A stretch of DNA of 37,089 nucleotides from Anaerorudis sp964444915 (lineage in GTDB: Bacteria > Bacteroidota > Bacteroidia > Bacteroidales > Dysgonomonadaceae): positions 1 to 37,089 of the forward strand of contig CAYUIY010000009.1 in the NCBI GenBank assembly GCA_964444915.1, in the 5' to 3' direction. Of this stretch, positions 30,979 to 37,089 are shown piece after piece. Made by a program: the position numbers and the translations under genes. The first letter of the stretch is position 1. Each line of letters starts with the position of its first letter. The notes beneath the pieces are model-generated. The model searched no databases and was not told where the DNA came from. It saw nothing but the letters and a program-made list of their open reading frames with translations.

Positions 30979-31977
30979 ATGAAACCAAAAATTGCGTTTT
31001 TTGATACAAAATCGTATGATAAAGCATTTTTTCTCGAAAAAAATCAACAATATGGATTTGAAATAAAATTTTACAAAAGCCATCTAAATAAAGACAATGC
31101 TATACTGACCAAAGGATTTGACGTGGTTTGCATCTTTGTAAACGCTGAAGTAGATGCCGAGGTAATTGATATCCTGGTGGAAAATGGAATAAAACTCATC
31201 GCTTTACGATGCGCAGGATATAACAATGTAGATTTAAAAGCAGCAAAAAACCGAATCAAAGTAGTTCGCGTTCCGGCTTACTCTCCACACTCCATTGCCG
31301 AATATACACTTGCTCTTATACTGACCTTAAACAGAAAAATCCACAGGGCTTACAACCGGACACGCGAAGGCAATTTTGCTCTTGAAGGATTGATAGGTTT
31401 TGAAATGAATGGGAAAACTGCCGGAATAATCGGTACCGGAAAAATTGGTAAAATTGTAGCACAAATTCTCAAAAGCATGGGAATGAATGTATTGGTATAT
31501 GATCTCTACCCCGATACGGAATTTGCTGAAAAAAATGGCATTCAATATACTTCGCTGGACGAATTGTACCGAAATTCGGATATCATATCACTTCACTGTC
31601 CTTTAACCAAAGAAACGGAGTATCTTATCAACAAAGATTCGATCGATAAAATGAAAGAAGGGGTAATGATCATCAATACAGGGAGGGGAAAACTCATTAA
31701 TACGAAAGATTTGATTGAAGGGCTAAAAGATAAAAAAGTAGGCTGTGCAGGACTTGACGTTTACGAAGAAGAAGGTGATTATTTCTATGAAGATTACTCC
31801 AATATCGTCATCGACGACGATATTCTTGCTCGCCTTCTAATATTTAATAATGTCATTGTAACCTCACATCAGGCTTTTTTCACGAAGGAAGCGCTTTCCG
31901 AAATCGCACGGATAACCCTGCAGAATATTCAGGATTTCTTTGACGGTAAACCACTTGTAAACGAAGTATCGGCTTAA
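30979..31977 (+). CDS. ldhA: D-lactate dehydrogenase (D-2-hydroxyacid dehydrogenase family)
   Basis: 332 residues. NAD-dependent reduction of pyruvate to D-lactate, a fermentation end step. Catalytic and binding residues: Arg77 (LRCAGYNNVD), dinucleotide motif GIIGTGKIGKI, Arg236 (NTGRGKL), Glu263 (DVYEEEGD) and His297 (SHQAFFTKEAL). The RCAGYNNVD and 'VPAYSPHSIAEYTL' segments are typical of the LdhA subgroup rather than phosphoglycerate or formate dehydrogenases. Transcribed alone, divergently from aroQ across 158 nt, and convergent with sufE. I did not find a convincing promoter for it. Confidence 0.92.
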   Translation: MKPKIAFFDTKSYDKAFFLEKNQQYGFEIKFYKSHLNKDNAILTKGFDVVCIFVNAEVDAEVIDILVENGIKLIALRCAGYNNVDLKAAKNRIKVVRVPAYSPHSIAEYTLALILTLNRKIHRAYNRTREGNFALEGLIGFEMNGKTAGIIGTGKIGKIVAQILKSMGMNVLVYDLYPDTEFAEKNGIQYTSLDELYRNSDIISLHCPLTKETEYLINKDSIDKMKEGVMIINTGRGKLINTKDLIEGLKDKKVGCAGLDVYEEEGDYFYEDYSNIVIDDDILARLLIFNNVIVTSHQAFFTKEALSEIARITLQNIQDFFDGKPLVNEVSA

Positions 31978-32057
31978 TTCCAACAAATCACTTAAAATTT
32001 TATCAGCAATAATCCGCCAACAAGCTGCACGTTGGCATATATCGAATAAATAATTTT

Positions 32058-32501
32058 TCAAGAAGCGCTTTGTGTACTTTCTTCCTTTGCTTTATAAGCA
32101 ATGGCATAAAACCGTATTTGCTTAATAACCGCAAGCAGTCCATTAGCACGGGTGGGTGAAAGATGTTTGGTGAGACCAATTTCCTCCATAAAGTGCAGAT
32201 CGGCATTGATAATTTCATCGGGAGTGCGACCATTAAAAACCCTGAGTACCAATGCCAACAATCCTTTCACGATCACGGCATCGCTATCTGCCTGGAAATA
32301 AAGCCGTCCATCACGATAAGTTGTTTGCAACCACACCCTGCTTTGGCATCCTTCAATAAGATTTTCAGGGGTTTTATATTTGTCGTCCAACGGCTCTAGT
32401 GAATTTCCCTGTTCTATAATAAAAGAATACTTATCCAGCCAGTCGTCAAAGACACTGAATTCGTCAATAATTTCCTTTTGTACTTCGTCGATTGTTTTCA
32501 T
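32058..32501 (-). CDS. sufE: SufE-family Fe-S cluster assembly protein
   Basis: 147 residues. SufE accepts persulfide sulfur from the SufS cysteine desulfurase. The acceptor Cys is Cys52 in 'LIEGCQSRVWL', matching E. coli Cys51; other family marks are 'VKGLLALVLRVFNGRTPDEI' and 'HLSPTRANGLLAV'. It is the last gene of a minus-strand group, 28 nt after the M28-family lipoprotein gene. No suf operon is present in the window, as is common in Bacteroidales where sufE is separate. Confidence 0.94.
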   Translation of the reverse strand: MKTIDEVQKEIIDEFSVFDDWLDKYSFIIEQGNSLEPLDDKYKTPENLIEGCQSRVWLQTTYRDGRLYFQADSDAVIVKGLLALVLRVFNGRTPDEIINADLHFMEEIGLTKHLSPTRANGLLAVIKQIRFYAIAYKAKEESTQSAS

Positions 32502-32529
32502 AAATCTGTTTAACCAAAAAATTGTTCAT

Positions 32530-33549
32530 TCACACACCTTTTTCTGAATAAATTACTTCCATCACAGTTTGTCCTACTGCTTTTAGTGTACTACGACTAA
32601 TAATATCCATATCATCATTGTGAGTATGCCAGTGAGAGGGAAAACCTGTAGAAGTATTGTCTTTGATATTGATGATATCGACAGCCGGCGCACGATGATG
32701 TTTATTCACAGGCAAATGATCGTCGGTAACGTATCCGTTATTACGACTAATGAAAAACTGTCCGTAACCTAAATTGACAGCCGTGCGCCAGATTTTTCCC
32801 ACTATGTTGGCTGCGTATTGTACAGAATAGCCTTCTTTCATAAACGTAGCATCGGGGGCACCTACCATATCCAATAAAATGCCGTACGAAGCCTTATATT
32901 TGGGAACGTGAGGATTTTTTGCCCAATATTCCGATCCCAAACACCACCATTCCCCGGGTACGGTATGGGTATCGAAAACAGGTTGGCCACCGTCCTCGAG
33001 ATCAAAAAAAATAATATCGATTCCCACAGCGGTAGGTTTTTGTTGCAATTGACGGGCAATTTCCAACAAAACTCCCACCCCACTAGCACCGTCATCGGCC
33101 CCAAGAATAGGTTGTTTCTGTTTATCGGGATCGGTTTCCCTGTCGGCCCATGGACGAGTATCCCAATGAGCAAAAAGCAAGATACGTTTTGCTTTTTCCG
33201 GTTGATAACTTCCGATAATATTCCGCATATGAAGGGTATTCCCGTCATAATATCTGATATCGGCTTTTTGTTCGGTTACTTGCGCACCAAATAAGGAGAG
33301 TTGCGCTGTTAAATAATCACCACAAGCGCGATGGGCATCGGAATTAGGTACGCGGGGACCAAAACTCACTTGTTTTTCTACATAACGGTAAGCACTATCG
33401 GCATTGAATTCGGGAGAAACTTGAACATACTGTTCAATTACTTCTTGCTGAACCATGTCTTTTTGTTTCTTGCACGAATTGCACGAGACAATCAACGACA
33501 ATCCTACTGCAATTATAGTAATACAAAAAATGCTGTGATATTTTTTCAT
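32530..33549 (-). CDS. M28-family lipoprotein, glutaminyl-peptide cyclotransferase-like
   Basis: 339 residues with a lipoprotein signal (hydrophobic 8-20, lipobox LIVSC, Cys23). The catalytic domain resembles type II glutaminyl cyclases of the M28 fold: 'FGPRVPNSDAHRACG', 'FAHWDTRPWAD', 'ADDGASGVGVLLEIAR' (zinc Asp), 'IDIIFFDLEDGG' (catalytic and zinc acids), 'TDDHLPVN' (zinc His, like DDHIPF in animal QC) and 'WHTHNDDMD'. Glutaminyl cyclase converts N-terminal Gln to pyroglutamate; Porphyromonas gingivalis has a studied relative that acts on exported proteins freed by signal peptidase with Gln at +1. An aminopeptidase role is less likely but not excluded. 17 nt after the LD-carboxypeptidase gene. 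Confidence 0.86.
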   Translation of the reverse strand: MKKYHSIFCITIIAVGLSLIVSCNSCKKQKDMVQQEVIEQYVQVSPEFNADSAYRYVEKQVSFGPRVPNSDAHRACGDYLTAQLSLFGAQVTEQKADIRYYDGNTLHMRNIIGSYQPEKAKRILLFAHWDTRPWADRETDPDKQKQPILGADDGASGVGVLLEIARQLQQKPTAVGIDIIFFDLEDGGQPVFDTHTVPGEWWCLGSEYWAKNPHVPKYKASYGILLDMVGAPDATFMKEGYSVQYAANIVGKIWRTAVNLGYGQFFISRNNGYVTDDHLPVNKHHRAPAVDIINIKDNTSTGFPSHWHTHNDDMDIISRSTLKAVGQTVMEVIYSEKGV

Positions 33550-33566
33550 TGATTTTACTAATGTAT

Positions 33567-34475
33567 TTATTCTTGGGTGAAAAAAATCTGATCGTTTGTA
33601 ACTGTTAATACAGTGTCAGCTCCCATCAACACAGGAAAATTATCTTTAACGTGCCCCACAGGAAAACCGAAACAAACAGGAAACGTATATTCACTTACTG
33701 CAGCCATGATGGATTCGTAAAGTGGTCTATACATCTCTTTATCTTCAACATAATCGGTAAAACAGCCGACTACGAGTCCTTTTATTCTATCGAAAACCCT
33801 TGCCAACTTCAATTGATAGATCATTCTGTCTACCCGGTAGGGCTCTTCCCCGATATCTTCAATAACAAGAATGCCATTTCTTGGAATAACGGCATATTTT
33901 GAGCCTAAAATACTACAAAAAACAGATAAATTACCTCCGAAAAGCTGTCCGGAAGCATTCCCCGGTCGATTCAAATAGCTATATTCGGCCGCAGAAATTT
34001 CATAATTGATCCGCCCTTCGGTTAAAACAGTTTTGGTATACATCACTGCCTTATCCGATGCACCCTCTTCGGCAAAATGTTTTGCCATAGGGCCATGAAT
34101 GGAAATAATGCCGTTGCTTTGCAAGGCAGAATGAAGGGCAGTGATATCGCTATATCCCACTACCCATTTGGGGTTTTGAATCATTCCCTCAAAACTGAGT
34201 CTGTCGAGCAAATGTACCGTGCCATATCCACCACGCGAACAAAAAATCAATTTGACTTCGCTATCATCCATTGCTTTTTGCAAATCAAACAGCCGCTGCT
34301 CTATCGACCCACTAAAATGACCAACACTACATAAAGCATTTTCGCCCACCTCTACCTTAAGCCCCCATTCACGAAGAATAACAGCGGCTTTATCGACAAT
34401 ATCTTCGTCTATCTTCCCCGCAGGGGAAACGATAACCGCCTTGTCTGAGGGTTTGAGTAGAGGAGGGCGAATCAT
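33567..34475 (-). CDS. LD-carboxypeptidase (peptidase family S66)
   Basis: 302 residues. Removes the terminal D-Ala from muropeptide tetrapeptides during peptidoglycan recycling. S66 marks: 'VIVSPAGKIDED' at the N-terminus, 'IFCSRGGYGT', nucleophile Ser109 in 'WVVGYSDITALH', 'LVIEDIGEEPYRVDRMI' with the catalytic Glu, and 'GFPVGHVKDNFPV' with the His. No signal peptide, so cytoplasmic. 25 nt downstream of gyrB and 17 nt upstream of the glutaminyl-cyclase-like gene, in one transcription unit. Confidence 0.93.
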   Translation of the reverse strand: MIRPPLLKPSDKAVIVSPAGKIDEDIVDKAAVILREWGLKVEVGENALCSVGHFSGSIEQRLFDLQKAMDDSEVKLIFCSRGGYGTVHLLDRLSFEGMIQNPKWVVGYSDITALHSALQSNGIISIHGPMAKHFAEEGASDKAVMYTKTVLTEGRINYEISAAEYSYLNRPGNASGQLFGGNLSVFCSILGSKYAVIPRNGILVIEDIGEEPYRVDRMIYQLKLARVFDRIKGLVVGCFTDYVEDKEMYRPLYESIMAAVSEYTFPVCFGFPVGHVKDNFPVLMGADTVLTVTNDQIFFTQE

Positions 34476-34500
34476 TTATATAATTGCTTGTAAAAGGGTT

Positions 34501-36459
34501 TTATGCATCAATGTTTGCATAGGTGGCATTTTCTTCGATAAACTCGCGACGAGGTCCTACATCCTCTCCCATCAACATGGAAAAAACCATATCGGCATCG
34601 GCCGCATTCTCGATGGTTACCTGACGCAATGTTCGGCGCTGCGGATTCATCGTGGTTTCCCAAAGTTGTTCGGCATTCATTTCGCCTAACCCTTTATAAC
34701 GCTGAGAATGAATGGCATTTTCGTTCCCGTCCGCATACTTATCGATGAAAGCCTGACGCTGACGTTCATCCCAGCAATATTCTTCGATTTTCCCTTTTTT
34801 GCAAAGATACAAAGGAGGGGTCGCAATGTACACATATCCCCTTTCGATCAAAGGCCGCATATGTCGGAAGAAAAAGGTAAGAATCAATGTAGCAATATGG
34901 CTTCCGTCCACATCGGCATCGGTCATAATAATGATTTTATGATAACGAAGTTTCTCTAGATTCAATTCTTTAGGATCCTCTTCCGTTCCAATGGTAACGC
35001 CCAAGGCGGTATAGATATTGCGAATTTCCTCGCTTTCCAATACCTTATGTGGCATGGCTTTTTCCACATTTAAAATTTTACCACGAAGCGGAAGGATAGC
35101 TTGGAAGTTGCGATCTCGTCCCTGCTTGGCTGTTCCGCCTGCAGAATCTCCCTCCACGAGGAAAATTTCGCATTTTTCGGGATCTTTCTCTGAACAATCA
35201 GCCAATTTACCCGGCAATCCCCCACCCGATAAGGGCGATTTGCGCTGTATCATCTCGCGAGCCTTGCGTGCAGCATGACGTGCCGTTGCAGCTAATACAA
35301 CTTTTTCTATAATAATTTTCGCTTCTTTGGGATGTTCTTCCAAATAATATCCCAATGCTTCGGCGATTGCTTGATCAACAGCACCAATTACTTCGCTATT
35401 TCCTAACTTGGTTTTTGTTTGACCTTCAAACTGCGGCTCTGCTACTTTTACCGATAAAACAGCAGTTAATCCCTCCCGAAAATCTTCTCCGCTAATTTCC
35501 ACCTTTGCTTTTTCAAGCATTTTGGAATCTTCGGCATATTTTTTTAGCGTACGCGAAAGTCCGCGACGGAAACCCGTCAGATGAGTTCCCCCTTCTATTG
35601 TATTAATATTGTTGACATATGAAAATACATTCTCATTGAAAGAAGTATTGTATGTCATTGCTATTTCTACAGGAATTCCTTGCTTTTCTGTTACAATATG
35701 AATCGGCTCGGAGATCAAAGGCTCTTTAGTTCGATCGATATATTGTACAAATTCTTTTAATCCTTTTTCTGAATAAAACCGTTCGCTTCTGTACGATCCA
35801 TCTTCTTTAACTACCCTTTTATCGATAATTGTAAGTGTTATCCCTGCATTCAGAAAAGCCAACTCGCGCAAACGTGTTGCAAGAATATCATAACGAAACT
35901 CCAATACTTTAAAAATAGTATCGTCCGGTTTGAATGTAATAATTGTACCTGTCTTATCTGTTTCTCCAATTATCTTTACATCCATATAAGGTTTTCCACG
36001 TGAATATTCCTGCATATATATCTTTCCATTTCGATGGACTTCTACTTTTAGATAAGACGACAAAGCATTTACACAAGAAACACCTACACCGTGAAGACCT
36101 CCGGAAACTTTATAGGTTCCCTTGTCAAACTTCCCCCCGGCATGCAGTACCGTAAGAACAACTTCAAGAGCCGATTTTTTCTCTTTTTCGTGAAAATCCA
36201 CGGGGATACCTCGCCCATCATCTTTAACGGTAACGGAATTATCTTCATTAATAATCACATTAATTTCCTTGCAATAACCAGCAAGTGCTTCATCGATGGA
36301 GTTGTCAACCACCTCATAAACCAAATGATGTAAACCTCTTTCGTTTACATCTCCAATATACATTGCAGGCCGTTTACGAACGGCCTCCAAACCTTCAAGC
36401 ACTTGGATATTTTGCGCAGAATACGCCGTACTTACCGATTGTTTTTGTTTTTCAGTCAT
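34501..36459 (-). CDS. gyrB: DNA gyrase subunit B
   Basis: 652 residues, normal for the short GyrB of Bacteroidota. GHKL ATPase motifs: 'VVDNSIDEALAGY', 'VKDDGRGIPVD' and 'KVSGGLHGVGVSCVNALS'. The transducer domain carries 'FREGLTAVLSVKVAEPQFEGQTK', and the TOPRIM domain has 'FLVEGDSAGGTAKQGRD' and 'IMTDADVDGSHIATL' with the metal-binding acids. C-terminal 'QRYKGLGEMNAEQLWETTMNP' is diagnostic of gyrase/topo IV B. GyrB is preferred over ParE on 'LPGKLADCSE' and overall match, though the two are similar. It heads the gyrB-LD-carboxypeptidase-QC-sufE unit with its own promoter 51 nt upstream of the ATG. Confidence 0.96.
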   Translation of the reverse strand: MTEKQKQSVSTAYSAQNIQVLEGLEAVRKRPAMYIGDVNERGLHHLVYEVVDNSIDEALAGYCKEINVIINEDNSVTVKDDGRGIPVDFHEKEKKSALEVVLTVLHAGGKFDKGTYKVSGGLHGVGVSCVNALSSYLKVEVHRNGKIYMQEYSRGKPYMDVKIIGETDKTGTIITFKPDDTIFKVLEFRYDILATRLRELAFLNAGITLTIIDKRVVKEDGSYRSERFYSEKGLKEFVQYIDRTKEPLISEPIHIVTEKQGIPVEIAMTYNTSFNENVFSYVNNINTIEGGTHLTGFRRGLSRTLKKYAEDSKMLEKAKVEISGEDFREGLTAVLSVKVAEPQFEGQTKTKLGNSEVIGAVDQAIAEALGYYLEEHPKEAKIIIEKVVLAATARHAARKAREMIQRKSPLSGGGLPGKLADCSEKDPEKCEIFLVEGDSAGGTAKQGRDRNFQAILPLRGKILNVEKAMPHKVLESEEIRNIYTALGVTIGTEEDPKELNLEKLRYHKIIIMTDADVDGSHIATLILTFFFRHMRPLIERGYVYIATPPLYLCKKGKIEEYCWDERQRQAFIDKYADGNENAIHSQRYKGLGEMNAEQLWETTMNPQRRTLRQVTIENAADADMVFSMLMGEDVGPRREFIEENATYANIDA

Positions 36460-36516
36460 TTTATGTCGTTAAAAATTAATACGTTAAACCCGTTCAAAAT
36501 CAATTTATTTGACCTA

Positions 36517-36548
36517 CAAATATACAAAAAAAACGCCTAAATGACAAG
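36517..36548 (-). promoter_or_regulatory. Promoter of gyrB
   Basis: Minus-strand TATATTTG (36517-36524) with CTTG (36545-36548) 20 nt upstream fits the Bacteroidota -33/-7 pattern. Predicted transcription start near 36510, leader 51 nt. Confidence 0.6.
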
Positions 36549-36678
36549 TTTTTCAACCCTTTTATATCCATTATATTACCTTGATTTTTAGCACTTATGA
36601 AAACAAAAAAATCCACCGATAAAATAAGCAAAGCAAAGAGTCCTCCCCTATGACCAAACAGCCTCCACAACCGAACAT

Positions 36679-36709
36679 AAAAAAAGCCGAACTCACAAAA
36701 GCTCGGCTT
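36679..36709 (-). terminator. Rho-independent terminator of rpsT
   Basis: In the minus-strand transcript, AAGCCGA (36703-36709) pairs with TCGGCTT (36684-36690) and is followed by a run of seven U (36679-36685 partly within the stem). It sits 27 nt past the rpsT stop. It ends the rpsT message ahead of gyrB. Confidence 0.85.
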
Positions 36710-36736
36710 CAATTATATGGAATTAATCTAAAAAAA

Positions 36737-36991
36737 TCATGTCAGGCTATTAACATGAGCCGCCATCTTCGCTTTAAGATTATTAGCTTTATTACGATGT
36801 ATCACATTTTTCTTGGCAAGCTTATCCACCATAGAACATACCCGTGGATACATTTGTAAAGCTTCCTCTTTGGAAGTTGTATTACGCAGCTTACGAATTG
36901 CAGTTCTTGTGGAACGAGCTGCATAACGATTGGATAATCGACGAGTTTTTGCTTGTCTGATTCTTTTTTCTGCCGATTTATTATTTGCCAT
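36737..36991 (-). CDS. rpsT: 30S ribosomal protein S20
   Basis: 84 residues, normal length. Highly basic three-helix protein; opening MANNKSAEKRIRQAKTRR is diagnostic, with 'RTAIRKL' and the closing 'KNVIHRNKANNLKAKMAAHV'. Binds the 5' domain of 16S rRNA. It starts 28 nt after the 3' end of tRNA-Glu on the same strand, so it may be read from the tRNA promoter; I see no separate TAnnTTTG in that gap. Ended by a clear terminator. Confidence 0.97.
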   Translation of the reverse strand: MANNKSAEKRIRQAKTRRLSNRYAARSTRTAIRKLRNTTSKEEALQMYPRVCSMVDKLAKKNVIHRNKANNLKAKMAAHVNSLT

Positions 36992-37019
36992 ATTTTTAGC
37001 TTCTTTTTATTAATTGGAG

Positions 37020-37089
37020 TAGCCTATAGGGGAATCGAACCCCTCTTTCAAGAATGAAAATCTTGCGTCCTAGCCGATAGACGAATAGG
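37020..37089 (-). tRNA. tRNA-Glu (anticodon TTC), partial at window edge
   Basis: Read on the minus strand: D arm GTCT/GGAC, anticodon stem CAAGA/TCTTG around loop TTTTCAT (anticodon TTC), T arm AGGGG-TTCGATT-CCCCT, and 3' acceptor strand ATAGGCT with discriminator A (37020). The 5' acceptor strand is present only as CCTAT, so its first two bases lie beyond 37089. The genomic sequence after the discriminator is CTCC, so CCA is not encoded and must be added enzymatically. About 72 nt when complete. Confidence 0.93.

Noticed and set aside
36500..36712. Minus-strand frame of 70 residues between gyrB and rpsT
   Set aside because: It begins inside the rpsT terminator and overlaps the gyrB promoter; no domain.
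1..37089. CRISPR array, prophage, transposase or integrated element
   Set aside because: No regularly spaced repeats, integrase, transposase or phage structural genes are present; the gene content is core chromosomal.

Overview
This window looks like ordinary chromosome from an anaerobic Bacteroidales bacterium (phylum Bacteroidota), possibly near Dysgonomonadaceae or Porphyromonadaceae; the family-level guess is weak. The phylum-level call rests on repeated -7 promoter elements of the form TAnnTTTG, little sign of Shine-Dalgarno sequences, FimB/Mfa2-type fimbrial lipoproteins, and gene neighbourhoods typical of the order (DUF177-rpmF-fabH; aroQ-pyk-O-methyltransferase-rbfA-FtsX permease). 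Most genes are core housekeeping. I see no prophage, insertion sequence, CRISPR array or plasmid function.

Layout. 1-5056 (minus) is a cell-surface fimbrial operon of three lipoproteins: an Mfa2/FimB-like anchor, a fimbrillin-like protein, and a very large fimbrillin-like protein with a FISUMP-type C-terminal module that runs off the left edge. 5057-5530 is a divergent intergenic region. 5531-11896 (plus) carries a YidE/AspT-type transporter and a cytoplasmic carbohydrate group: a DPE2-type 4-alpha-glucanotransferase, a CBM9-like protein and a NahK-like sugar kinase. 11982-16568 (plus) carries DUF177, L32, a terminator, FabH, and then an esterase and a metallophosphoesterase/beta-propeller protein joined to fabH by 4-nt overlaps. 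16569-16727 holds a 61-nt all-purine tract with tandem tetranucleotides between convergent genes.

16728-20337 (minus) encodes a SUI1/YciH factor whose 3' end overlaps an AddA-like helicase-nuclease. 20455-25186 (plus) encodes a uridine-kinase-like nucleoside kinase with ThrRS-like N-terminal domains, MnmE (with an unusual in-frame tandem repeat in its G domain) and ProRS. 25219-30820 (minus) is a tightly packed run: aroQ, pyk, O-methyltransferase, rbfA, a LolC/E-like permease and ugd. 30979-31977 (plus) is D-lactate dehydrogenase. 32058-36459 (minus) is gyrB, an LD-carboxypeptidase, a glutaminyl-cyclase-like M28 lipoprotein and sufE. The right end (minus) has rpsT with a clear terminator and a tRNA-Glu(TTC) that lacks its first two bases at the window edge.

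The points most worth a second look are the fimbrial operon with its FISUMP-bearing large subunit, the fabH-linked esterase plus calcineurin-like/propeller pair, the polypurine tetranucleotide tract, and the MnmE insertion. I found no clearly new multi-gene system.
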